DNA of 18,105 nt, taken from positions 1 through 18,105 of the forward strand of contig JAUYSA010000123.1 in NCBI GenBank assembly GCA_030696545.1, given 5' to 3'. This stretch comes from Hyphomonadaceae bacterium (GTDB lineage Bacteria; Pseudomonadota; Alphaproteobacteria; Caulobacterales; Hyphomonadaceae). Under the pieces are notes generated by a model. The model made no database searches. It was given only the letters and a program-made list of their open reading frames with translations, and was not told the DNA's origin. The position numbers and the translations under genes are program-made. Shown here one piece after another: positions 1-7,535 of the stretch (positions are counted from its first letter, which is position 1; each line of letters opens with the position of its first letter).

Positions 1-75
1 TTAGCGGTGTCGCAGCCCTGTCGCAACAAGGGCCAGAACCCAAGCAGGCGTGTGGCTGAAAAACACACATGTTAG

Positions 76-126
76 TTGTCACATAACCACAACAAAACGG
101 TAGGCCGACTGTCACAACACGTCACT
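76..126 (+). promoter_or_regulatory. Candidate PhoB-box-like repeats upstream of the TonB receptor
   Basis: Two TGTCAC motifs lie on the plus strand, within TTGTCACATAA (76-86) and CTGTCACAAC (109-118), and ACGTCAC follows directly at 119-125. The two TGTCAC cores are 33 bp apart, which is three 11-bp steps. PhoB boxes are built from 11-bp direct repeats of the form CTGTCATAWAW/CTGTCAY, so each half-site fits, but the units between them are degenerate. The site sits 33-83 bp before the receptor start, and a phytase follows the receptor, so phosphate-starvation control would make sense. I see no convincing -10 element. The rest of 1-158 holds no gene that I can support. This is inference from motif resemblance. 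Confidence 0.4.
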
Positions 127-158
127 AGAGCCCGGCCATCGATTGATGGAGGGTATGG

Positions 159-2555
159 ATGACGAAGTTTCTGAAAGGCAAGCACCTGGCGGGTGTCGCC
201 GGCGCCGCGCTGTCGCTGGCCGTGTTCCAGCCCGCTTTCGCCCAGACCTCGCCCCAGACGCAGACGGTCACGACCACGACCGAGGCCGGTCCGCAGGAAA
301 CGGTCGCGCCGACCGAGGCGAACGACATCGTCGTCATCAATGGCATCGGTTATCGCAACCGTTCGGACGCTATCGCGCCGACGCTCGAATATGGGCTGGA
401 TTACTTCCAGCGTTTCGAGCCGCTCTCGGCTGGCGATGCGCTGAAGCGTGTGCCGTCGGTGACTTTCCTCTCCGACGTTCTTGAATCGGACGGCGTGCGC
501 ATGCGCGGCCTCGATCCGGGCTACACCCAGATCCTGATCAACGGCGAACAGGTGCCGGGCTCGAGCGACGACCGTTCGTTCTTCATGGACCGTATTCCCG
601 CCGAACTCATCGAGCGGGTCGAGATAATCCGCAGCCCCTCGGCCAACCGATCGGGCGATGCAATGGCTGGCGCGCTGAACATCGTTCTGCGCGACAGCCT
701 GTCGCTTGAAGGCGGTTATGTGCGCGCTGGCGCCCTGATGTTCGACGATGGCCGCGTGCGTGAATCGCTTGCTGGCGTGTGGGGCGGAGAAGTCGGTCCC
801 GGCCGCCTGCTGATCGGCGGCAACGTGCAGGGACGCCGCAACCCGAAGGAAAAGACGAGCCTTCGTTTCAGCGACTCGCCGGAAAATAACCCGGACTACT
901 TCACGGACGATTTCGACAACCGCGAAGACCAGATCGACACCCGCGACGGCACTGACTACTCGCTGAACACGACCTACTCGCTGGCGGTCGGCTCGGGCGA
1001 TCTTGAACTGAGCGGCTTCTTTGTTCACACGGACCGGACGGAAGCGGAATTCTCGACCGAGTATGAAGACCTCACCAGCGTCGATCCGGCCGATCTGGTC
1101 GTGGTCGTTCCGCAGTTCGAGGACATCGTCCAGGACAACTACACGCTGAGCGCGAAGCTGGATCAGGACATGTTCGGCGGCAAGACGGGCTTCCGTCTTG
1201 GCTTCTCAGAGTTCAAGGACGAAGTCGTCGGCACCGAGGAAGAGTCTGAATATGACCCCTTCCCCGCGCTTGATGACTTCGGCGGCGAGCGCACGCTGAC
1301 GGATCGCAAGGACAATGAGACGGTCGCGAAGATCAGTCATTCACGCGACCTCGGTGGCGCCATGACCCTGGATTTCGGGGTCGATTACAAGCTGAAGGAA
1401 CGCGACGCCGATATCCGCACGGCGGAGATCGGAACGCCGGGCGACGCCTATGAAGACTTCGAGCGCAACAATGCGCAGATCGAGGAAACCCGGATCGACC
1501 CGTACGTGATGGTTTCGGGCGATGCGGGCGTGTTCGCCTGGGAAGCCGGCCTGCGTTACGAGACAACCGATGTCGACGTTGGCTACGCTCTGTTCGAGGA
1601 CGATGGCACGCTTGATGAAGATGGCGGCGGTTCGACCGACTACGGCGTTCTTCTGCCGTCTGCTCACCTTCGCTGGGACCTGACCAATTCGGACCGCCTG
1701 TCGTTCTCGCTCGCACGCACCGTGCGCCGCCCGAACTTCAACTTCCTGCAGCCGCTGCTGCTGGATGGCGAGTATGGCGACAACGATTTCATCGGCGATC
1801 CCAACCTGAAGCCTGAGAAGGCGGTGGGCGGCGACATCGGCTATGAACACCGCATCGGCCGCCAGGGCGTGTTCGGCATCAACGTGTTCTACCGCAAGGT
1901 TGAGGACCTGATCGAACTCTACAACACGGGCGATCTGAGCGAAGCGTTCCTGGAAGAGTTCGACGAAGCGGTCGAGGAAGCCATTGACGATGGTGAGACG
2001 CCGCCGACGCTTGACGAGTTCCTGGATGACGAGACGCCGTCTTACGTTCTCTCGGCCCGCAATACGGGCGATGGCGAAGTGTTCGGCATCGAGTTCGATC
2101 TCTCGACCCCGCTGGATTTCATCAACATGCCCGATACTGGCGTGTTCCTGAACTACTCCTGGCTCGACTCCAAGATCGACGACGAGTTCGGCGAGCGCAA
2201 GTTCAACGATCAGGCCGACTACGTGTTCAACGTCGGCTTCATCCACGACCTGCGCGATCTCGATGCCGCCTTCGGCGTCACCTACCGCAAGCAGGGCGAT
2301 GCCTTCGGCCGCATCGTCGGCGAGGAAATCACCACCAGCTACGGCGACGACCTCGAAATCTTCGTCGAGAAGCGCTTCGGTGAGAACTTCACCATTCGCG
2401 CTGTCGGTTCGAACCTGCTGAACCTGTCCAAGGACGAGGTGTTCAACAAGTTCAACACCATCGACGACCAGATGGATCGCGACTTCGACGAATACGAAAT
2501 CGAGACGGAGGAGTCCGGCCCGGTCTTCCAGGTTGTCGGCCGCTACTCGTTCTAG
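159..2555 (+). CDS. TonB-dependent outer-membrane receptor, possibly for phytate or inositol phosphates
   Basis: The product is a 798-residue outer-membrane receptor that would import a substrate using TonB/ExbBD energy. Residues 1-28 form a signal peptide ending AFA before QTS. A TonB-box-like segment (DIVVING, about 56-62) follows. The plug domain runs from about 70 to 178, with the typical stretches DALKRVPSV, RMRGLDP, ILINGEQVPG, IERVEIIRSP and ALNIVLRD. The rest is a beta-barrel ending in the expected terminal phenylalanine (GRYSF). The start is supported by GGAGGG at 148-153, five bases before the ATG. No N-terminal STN signalling domain is present. The protein is very acidic, with a strongly acidic stretch near residues 595-628 that is probably an extracellular loop. 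The phytase gene starts 88 nt downstream on the same strand, and receptor-phytase pairs are a known arrangement in Gram-negative bacteria, so inositol phosphate is a reasonable but unproven substrate. The family call is secure; the substrate is inferred. Confidence 0.93.
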   Translation: MTKFLKGKHLAGVAGAALSLAVFQPAFAQTSPQTQTVTTTTEAGPQETVAPTEANDIVVINGIGYRNRSDAIAPTLEYGLDYFQRFEPLSAGDALKRVPSVTFLSDVLESDGVRMRGLDPGYTQILINGEQVPGSSDDRSFFMDRIPAELIERVEIIRSPSANRSGDAMAGALNIVLRDSLSLEGGYVRAGALMFDDGRVRESLAGVWGGEVGPGRLLIGGNVQGRRNPKEKTSLRFSDSPENNPDYFTDDFDNREDQIDTRDGTDYSLNTTYSLAVGSGDLELSGFFVHTDRTEAEFSTEYEDLTSVDPADLVVVVPQFEDIVQDNYTLSAKLDQDMFGGKTGFRLGFSEFKDEVVGTEEESEYDPFPALDDFGGERTLTDRKDNETVAKISHSRDLGGAMTLDFGVDYKLKERDADIRTAEIGTPGDAYEDFERNNAQIEETRIDPYVMVSGDAGVFAWEAGLRYETTDVDVGYALFEDDGTLDEDGGGSTDYGVLLPSAHLRWDLTNSDRLSFSLARTVRRPNFNFLQPLLLDGEYGDNDFIGDPNLKPEKAVGGDIGYEHRIGRQGVFGINVFYRKVEDLIELYNTGDLSEAFLEEFDEAVEEAIDDGETPPTLDEFLDDETPSYVLSARNTGDGEVFGIEFDLSTPLDFINMPDTGVFLNYSWLDSKIDDEFGERKFNDQADYVFNVGFIHDLRDLDAAFGVTYRKQGDAFGRIVGEEITTSYGDDLEIFVEKRFGENFTIRAVGSNLLNLSKDEVFNKFNTIDDQMDRDFDEYEIETEESGPVFQVVGRYSF

Positions 2556-2572
2556 TGACTTGCGTGCTTGCG

Positions 2573-2602
2573 GGCCCTGCCTCCCTTTGCGGGGGCAGGG
2601 CC
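2573..2602 (+). terminator. GC-rich hairpin between receptor and phytase (attenuator or weak terminator)
   Basis: GGCCCTGCC at 2573-2581 pairs perfectly with GGCAGGGCC at 2594-2602. The stem can extend inward with one G-T wobble to about 12 bp, leaving a small loop. Only a weak T-rich stretch (TGTTGCTTATAA) follows. It starts 17 bp after the receptor stop and ends 41 bp before the phytase start. It may terminate part of the transcription, or protect the receptor mRNA 3' end while letting some transcripts continue into the phytase gene. Confidence 0.45.
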
Positions 2603-2643
2603 TGTTGCTTATAAAACTTCCGCCAATCGATTCGGGGACTGCC

Positions 2644-3645
2644 ATGAAACGTGCTGCCGTGCTGGGACTGACGCTGCTGGCGGGCGCATGCGCGACCGAC
2701 AATGTCGTGGCTTTCACCGTGCCCGCGTTCAGCGAAACCGCGTCGATGACCGGGCTGGGCGATGCGGCGGACGATCCGGCGATCTGGGTTCATCCGTCCC
2801 ACCCAAGCCGCAGCCTGATCCTCGGCACCAACAAGGACGTGGGTGTCTATGTTTATGGTCTCGACGGATCCGAGAAGCAGCGCCTTCCGGTTGGTCTTTC
2901 GAACAATGTGGACCTGCGCGGCAATATCGCGGTCGCCAGCAATGATGGCGTCAACGCGCTGAGCTGGTTCCGCATCGATCCGTCGACTGCGACGGTCAGT
3001 CATGCCGGCGATACGAAGCTTGCGCGGATCGAACCTTATGGCGTCTGCGTTGGCGCGCCGGGCGGCGTGCTGCAGGCGGCCGTCACGTTCAAGGACGGCT
3101 ATATCGACATCTGGACCGTTGGCGATGGCGGCACGGGTCCTGTGACGATCACGAATGTGAAGACGTTCAAGCTCGCATCACAACTCGAAGGCTGCGTGTT
3201 CGACGATGCGGCGAACCGGCTTTTCGTCGGCGAGGAGAATGTCGCCCTCTGGGTGATCGATCTCGCCACGGGCACGCAGACGCAGATCGACAAGGTCGGC
3301 AGCGGCACAGGCCTTGTGGCCGATGTCGAGGGACTGTCGCTTTATCTCAAGCCAGATGGCGCGGGCTATCTGGTGGCGTCAGCTCAGGGCGCCAATCGGT
3401 ATGTGATCTATGACCGCAAGCCGCCGCATGCGGCGCTGGGCGTCATCAAGATCGGGCCGAGCGCAGACGGCAAGGTCGACGGCACGAGCACGACGGATGG
3501 GCTTGACGTATCCTCGGCTGCCCTGCCGGGCTTCCCGTCCGGCATCCTGGTGGTGCAGGACGACGCCAACCCGGTTTCTGAGATCGATCAGAACTTCAAG
3601 ATCGTCGACTGGCGCGAAGTCGAGAAGGCGCTGGCCAGCAAATAG
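2644..3645 (+). CDS. Beta-propeller 3-phytase, exported (probable lipoprotein)
   Basis: The product is a 333-residue enzyme of the calcium-dependent beta-propeller phytase family, which removes phosphate groups from phytate (inositol hexakisphosphate). Family motifs are visible in order: DDPAIWVHP (43-51), GTNKDVGVYVYGLDG (61-75), NNVDLRG (87-93), LEGCVFDDAANRLFVGEEN (181-199), ADVEGLSLY (226-234), GYLVASAQGANRYVIYDR (241-258) and DGLDVSS (285-291). The acidic residues in these blocks are the expected calcium and phosphate ligands. The N-terminus is a signal sequence. The cysteine at residue 16 (LLAGAC) resembles a lipobox, but the -3 residue is Ala rather than the usual Leu, so cleavage by signal peptidase I at AGACA is also possible. 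The open frame extends upstream to 2533, but that extension would overlap the receptor gene and lacks a signal peptide, so I chose the ATG at 2644. It is probably co-expressed with the receptor. Confidence 0.93.
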   Translation: MKRAAVLGLTLLAGACATDNVVAFTVPAFSETASMTGLGDAADDPAIWVHPSHPSRSLILGTNKDVGVYVYGLDGSEKQRLPVGLSNNVDLRGNIAVASNDGVNALSWFRIDPSTATVSHAGDTKLARIEPYGVCVGAPGGVLQAAVTFKDGYIDIWTVGDGGTGPVTITNVKTFKLASQLEGCVFDDAANRLFVGEENVALWVIDLATGTQTQIDKVGSGTGLVADVEGLSLYLKPDGAGYLVASAQGANRYVIYDRKPPHAALGVIKIGPSADGKVDGTSTTDGLDVSSAALPGFPSGILVVQDDANPVSEIDQNFKIVDWREVEKALASK

Positions 3646-3726
3646 CGTTGCTCGTAAAGCGGTCAGGCGGTTCTTACGACGCCGAATTCCGTGGACAGCC
3701 TGGCGTGGCCGTGGTGACGTTTTGCC

Positions 3727-5280
3727 ATGGGCGTGCGGGCGGAACCGGCGGGTCAACGCAATAGGTTTCTCGATTGGGTCGAGCGGACGGGCAATGCCTT
3801 GCCCGATCCCATCTTCATATTTGTGGGCATCATCATCCTGCTGGTGATCGTGTCGGTGATCGGCGCGTCGGCGGGATGGTCGGCGGTCAACCCGGTGACG
3901 GGCGAGACGCTCGTGGTCTCAAGCCTGCTCAACGAGGTTAATGTCCAGAAGCTGTTTGTGGAAATGCCGCGCACCTATACGGGCTTTGCGCCGCTGGGCT
4001 TTGCGCTGACGATCATGCTTGGGGCGGCTGTCGCCGAGCGCTCGGGGCTGCTGACCGCGCTGATGCGGGCGAGCCTTGGCGGCGCACCGAAGAGCATCCT
4101 TGTGCCGATGGTGTTCGTGCTCGGGATGCTGGCGACACATGCGAACGATGCGGCGTACATGGTCTATGTGCCGCTGGCCGGGATCGTCTTCGCGGCGGCG
4201 GGCCGCAATCCGGTGCTGGGGCTGATCGCAGGGTTTGCGGGCGCGGCTGTGGGGCTCGCGGGCAATCTGTTCCCCGGACAGTATGATGTCCTGCTGCTGG
4301 GCATCACCGAGACGGGCGCGCGGATGCTTGATCCCCAATGGACGATGAACCCGCTCGGCAACTGGTATTTCTCGATCGGGATCGCGGTGGTGTTCACCGC
4401 TGTCGGATGGTGGGTGCTGGAACGCGTGATCGCGCCACGGCTGGGCAAGTGGGAAGGCGAGAGCGGCGTGGCCGATCTTGCCGGCGTCATGCTGTCGCCT
4501 GTCGAGAAGAAGGGGCTGGTGTGGGCCGCTGTTGCGGCGCTGGCAGTGGCGGGGATGGCGACGGCGCTGGTGATGTGGCCGGGGTTCACGCCGCTGATGG
4601 ATGAAGCAGCGAGCGGCAGCCAGCGGATGACGCCGTTCTTCCGCTCCATCGCGGCTCTGCTGTTCGTGCTCTTCATCACGACGGGGTGGGTCTATGGCGC
4701 GGTAACGGGGTCGATCAAAACTCACCGGGATGTGGTGATGATGATGGTGAAGGGGCTGGAGGTGATCCTGCCCTATCTCGTGCTGATCTTTTTCGCGGCG
4801 CACTTCGTGGCGATGTTCGGCTGGTCGAATCTCGGGCCGATCACGGCGATTGCGGGGGCGGACCAGCTGCGCGCGATGGCTGCGTCGCCTGCTGTGCTTT
4901 TACCGATATTGGCGACGATGTCGGCATGGCTCGATTTCCTGATCGCATCAGGCTCCGCCAAGTGGGCGGCGATGTCGCCCGTGGCGACGCCGATGATGAT
5001 GCTGCTGGGAATTTCGCCCGAGATGACGACGGCAGCCTATCGGGTGGGCGACACGGTGACGAATCTCATCTCGCCGCTGAACCCCTATGTGGTGCTGACC
5101 ATGGTATTTGCGCAGCGCTGGATGCCGAGCTTCAGGCTGGGCACGATGATCTCGCTGACGCTTCCGCTTGCGGCGGCGTTCTACGTTGCGGGCATGTTGC
5201 TGACGGCGGTGTGGGTCGCGCTAGGCATTCCGGTGGGGCCGGCAGCGCCTGTCGGATATGACGTGCCGGGGCTGAACTAG
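3727..5280 (+). CDS. AbgT-family inner-membrane transporter
   Basis: The product is a 517-residue polytopic membrane protein of the AbgT family. E. coli AbgT imports p-aminobenzoyl-glutamate, and the relatives YdaH and MtrF have also been described as exporters of sulfonamide antimetabolites. Visible family features are FAPLGFALTIMLGAAVAERSG (88-107), D187 in GQYDVLL, the hairpin segment SGSAKWAAMSPVATPMMM (408-425), and SPEMTTAAYRVGDTVTNLI (430-448) with Pro431 and Arg439. These correspond to residues important in MtrF/YdaH. Length is normal for the family. The Shine-Dalgarno sequence is weak. It lies 81 bp after the phytase on the same strand with no clear terminator between, and it converges on an M20 amidohydrolase. 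E. coli pairs AbgT with the M20 enzymes AbgA and AbgB, which suggests a functional link here. The substrate and the direction of transport are not shown by the sequence. Confidence 0.93.
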   Translation: MGVRAEPAGQRNRFLDWVERTGNALPDPIFIFVGIIILLVIVSVIGASAGWSAVNPVTGETLVVSSLLNEVNVQKLFVEMPRTYTGFAPLGFALTIMLGAAVAERSGLLTALMRASLGGAPKSILVPMVFVLGMLATHANDAAYMVYVPLAGIVFAAAGRNPVLGLIAGFAGAAVGLAGNLFPGQYDVLLLGITETGARMLDPQWTMNPLGNWYFSIGIAVVFTAVGWWVLERVIAPRLGKWEGESGVADLAGVMLSPVEKKGLVWAAVAALAVAGMATALVMWPGFTPLMDEAASGSQRMTPFFRSIAALLFVLFITTGWVYGAVTGSIKTHRDVVMMMVKGLEVILPYLVLIFFAAHFVAMFGWSNLGPITAIAGADQLRAMAASPAVLLPILATMSAWLDFLIASGSAKWAAMSPVATPMMMLLGISPEMTTAAYRVGDTVTNLISPLNPYVVLTMVFAQRWMPSFRLGTMISLTLPLAAAFYVAGMLLTAVWVALGIPVGPAAPVGYDVPGLN

Positions 5281-6485
5281 CCTTCAAACCCGCCCGACAG
5301 AAACGTCTCGGCAATCGCACAGTGCAGCGCTGCGCCGCGCGCCATGACGCTCTCGTCCAGCATCATGCGGTTCGAGTGCAGCGCGCAGCAGGTGCGCCAG
5401 TCGCCGCCCTCGGGCGAGGCGCCCAGGAACATCATGGCGCCGGGGGCTTTCTGAAGCACGTAGGAGAAATCTTCTGCCCCCATCATCGGATGCGGCATCT
5501 CGAACCAGCCTTCTTCGCCGAACATCGCCTTGGTCGTGCGGCGTGCGAGAGAGACGGCGCGATCATCGCACAGCGTGACCGGGAAACCGGGGATGATTTT
5601 GAGATCGGCTTCGCACAGATGCGCGGCGCAGACATGTTCGACGACGCGCTTCAGACCCTCGCGCGCGATATCGCGTGATTTTTCGGAGAAGGAGCGGATC
5701 GTGCCTTCGATGAAGGCGGTCTCGGGTATCACATTGTTGGTCGAGCCGGCGCGGATATGCGCGATGGTGAGCACGGCGGGGTCGAAGGCGGGGACGCGGC
5801 GCGTCATCATTGACTGCAGCGCGACAACCATTTCGCACGCGACCGGGATAGGGTCGACCGCATCATGTGGTTGCGAGGCGTGGCCGCCCTTGCCCTTGAT
5901 CGTCAGCTCGATGCGGTCGGCGGCGGCGAGCAGAGGGCCTGGCTTGCCTGCAAAAACGCCCGAGGGAACGTTGGGCGTGATGTGCAGGGCGTAGGCTGCA
6001 TCAGGAACAGGATTGATCAGGCCGTCGTCGAGCATGTAGCGCGCGCCATGCCAACCTTCTTCGCCCGGCTGGAACATGAACTGTACTGTGCCTGCCAGAC
6101 GATCGCGCTGGGCGCACAGTGCGCGGGCGGCGGCGACGAGCATCGCGACGTGGGTGTCGTGCCCGCAGGCGTGCATCGCGCCGTTGATGGTTGAGGAAAA
6201 CTCCAGGCCGGTGTCCTCGTCCATCGGCAGCGCGTCCATGTCGCCGCGCAGGAGGACGGTGCGGCCGTTGGAAGGGCCGCGCAGGGTGGCGATGAAGCCG
6301 GTGGTGGAGGGGCCTTCCGAATATTCCAGCGGCAGGCCGGCGAGAGCAGCCTTTGCCTTGGCCGTCGTCATCGGGTTGTGCAGGCCGATTTCTGGCTCGG
6401 CATGGATGGCGCGGCGCAGCTCGATCATGTCGGGCAGCAGGGCGTCGGCGGCGTCAATCCAGTGCTGCATGGCTGGCTTGGTCAT
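5277..6485 (-). CDS. M20-family metallo-amidohydrolase (M20D, AbgA/AbgB or hippurate-hydrolase type)
   Basis: The product is a 402-residue cytoplasmic hydrolase that would cleave an amide bond in an N-acyl or N-aroyl amino acid, using two divalent metal ions. Motifs in order: RRAIHAEPEIG (24-34), RGDMDALPM (80-88), HACGHDTH with Cys107 and His109 (105-112), QPGEEGWHGAR (139-149), His168 in ALHIT, the dimerisation-domain motif GKGGHASQPHD (198-208), NNVIPE (250-255), GAEDFSY (336-342) and LHSN with His370. These supply the full set of expected metal ligands of the M20D group. There is no signal peptide. The start has AGAGGA seven bases upstream. It follows the GDSL hydrolase gene by 22 bp on the same strand, so the two are probably one transcript. 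Its TAG stop overlaps the stop of the convergent AbgT gene in CTAG. A role in p-aminobenzoyl-glutamate or acyl-amino-acid breakdown is inferred from family and context. Confidence 0.93.
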   Translation of the reverse strand: MTKPAMQHWIDAADALLPDMIELRRAIHAEPEIGLHNPMTTAKAKAALAGLPLEYSEGPSTTGFIATLRGPSNGRTVLLRGDMDALPMDEDTGLEFSSTINGAMHACGHDTHVAMLVAAARALCAQRDRLAGTVQFMFQPGEEGWHGARYMLDDGLINPVPDAAYALHITPNVPSGVFAGKPGPLLAAADRIELTIKGKGGHASQPHDAVDPIPVACEMVVALQSMMTRRVPAFDPAVLTIAHIRAGSTNNVIPETAFIEGTIRSFSEKSRDIAREGLKRVVEHVCAAHLCEADLKIIPGFPVTLCDDRAVSLARRTTKAMFGEEGWFEMPHPMMGAEDFSYVLQKAPGAMMFLGASPEGGDWRTCCALHSNRMMLDESVMARGAALHCAIAETFLSGGFEG

Positions 6486-6507
6486 GATGGCGTCCTCTGT
6501 GCAGTCT

Positions 6508-7380
6508 CTAGCGTTTCAAGGCTTCGGCGATGGCGGCCTGCGTGATCGGCTTTATCAGCGCATAGCCGGCCTTGTTCGGGTGGACGCCGTCGGGTCCAAG
6601 CTCGGGCTTCATGGCGCCATCGGGCGTGGCGAGAGCCGGATAGTAGTCGGCCAGCACGAGGTCCTGCTCGGCGGCGTAGCGGCGAACCCAGTCCGCGTAT
6701 TGGGCAACCTGCGGTCCCGGCTGCAGTTGTGGCGCCCAGGTGAACTTCTCCGCAGGCAAGGGCGTAGCGAGTATCACCCGAACGCCATGCGCTTTTGCCA
6801 GCTCGACCATCGAAGCGATGTTGTTCTCGATGTCTTCAAGCGTGGTGGGACCAGTGTTGCCCGCAATGTCGTTGACGCCGGCCAGGATGTGGACAGCCGC
6901 AGGCTTCAGCGCCAGCACGTCCTGCTTGAACCGCAAGAGCATCTGCGGCGTGGTCTGGCCGCTGATGCCGCGATTGACGCGGGCAGGGCCGAAGTCCTGT
7001 GGCTCGGCCAGGCCCCAAAGCTGGGTGATGGAGTCGCCCATGAAGACGACGCGGCCGGCCGGAACAGGCTGGGCAGCGAGGGCGGCGTTGTCGGCGCGAA
7101 AATAGCAGAGCGCGCCCCAGTCTTTCGTACGCTGCTCGGCCTGCATCTTCTGGTAGGCGGCGCCGTCTTCCAGCGTTATGGCGGGCGGCGGGCCGGTGCG
7201 GCCTTCCTCGAACTGCGCGCGGACCGATGCAACGATGCTCGCGGGAACCACAAGGGGCGGATCGCAGGGCGTGCCGCCAACGGCGGTCGCGGGTGACAGG
7301 ACAGGGCCTGGCGGTGCTGAAGCGACCGTGGCGCATCCGGTGAGAAGAGCAAAGGCTGCGATGAGGACGGGAGGCTTCAT
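6508..7380 (-). CDS. SGNH/GDSL-family hydrolase, exported lipoprotein
   Basis: The product is a 290-residue predicted lipoprotein esterase or acylhydrolase. The N-terminus MKPPVLIAAFALLTGC is a clear lipoprotein signal with lipobox LTGC (Cys16). The SGNH blocks are present: FMGDSIT with nucleophile Ser117, NRGISGQTT with the oxyanion glycine near 141, AGVNDIAGN with Asn170, and DGVHPNKAGY with catalytic Asp264 and His267. A proline/alanine-rich spacer follows the lipid anchor. The frame is open for 12 more codons upstream, but the lipoprotein signal and an AGAGGA Shine-Dalgarno sequence eight bases before favour the ATG at 7380. The natural substrate cannot be read from sequence; candidates are esters of carbohydrates, lipids or peptidoglycan. 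It leads a probable two-gene unit with the M20 amidohydrolase and is divergent from ddl. Confidence 0.92.
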   Translation of the reverse strand: MKPPVLIAAFALLTGCATVASAPPGPVLSPATAVGGTPCDPPLVVPASIVASVRAQFEEGRTGPPPAITLEDGAAYQKMQAEQRTKDWGALCYFRADNAALAAQPVPAGRVVFMGDSITQLWGLAEPQDFGPARVNRGISGQTTPQMLLRFKQDVLALKPAAVHILAGVNDIAGNTGPTTLEDIENNIASMVELAKAHGVRVILATPLPAEKFTWAPQLQPGPQVAQYADWVRRYAAEQDLVLADYYPALATPDGAMKPELGPDGVHPNKAGYALIKPITQAAIAEALKR

Positions 7381-7535
7381 CCGATCATTCCTCTCACGAA
7401 CCGATCCTATCCTCAAATCGGCCCGCTTTCTGCGCCAATCGAACGCCTTTATGCCTTGGAACGTAAGCCTCCCGGTAACGCCCCCTCTTTATTAGGAAAT
7501 GTGGGCGCATAGCCGGGCATGTCAGGAGCGGAAGC
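7381..7535. promoter_or_regulatory. Divergent intergenic region between the GDSL gene and ddl
   Basis: These 155 bases must carry the promoters of the minus-strand GDSL/M20 unit and the plus-strand ddl-fts unit. The Shine-Dalgarno sequences are clear on both sides (AGAGGA on the minus strand; AGGAG at 7524-7528 for ddl). I see no convincing -35/-10 pair, CtrA box or other operator here, so this entry rests on gene layout alone. Confidence 0.4.

Noticed and set aside
1..66. A 21-codon minus-strand reading frame starting with GTG and ending at the TAA complement at 1-3.
   Set aside because: It is very short, has no Shine-Dalgarno sequence and lies in the receptor upstream region. Chance is the simplest explanation.
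72..1028. Long minus-strand open frame (318 codons) opposite the TonB receptor, and similar long frames opposite other genes.
   Set aside because: High-GC coding DNA commonly leaves the opposite strand open. The products are rich in Arg, Ala and His and lack domains, while the plus-strand gene has clear family motifs.
3652..3679. Inverted repeat TCGTAA/TTACGA between the phytase and AbgT genes.
   Set aside because: The stem is only six base pairs with a 16-base loop and no T-tract, so it is not a supported terminator. An operator cannot be argued from one copy.
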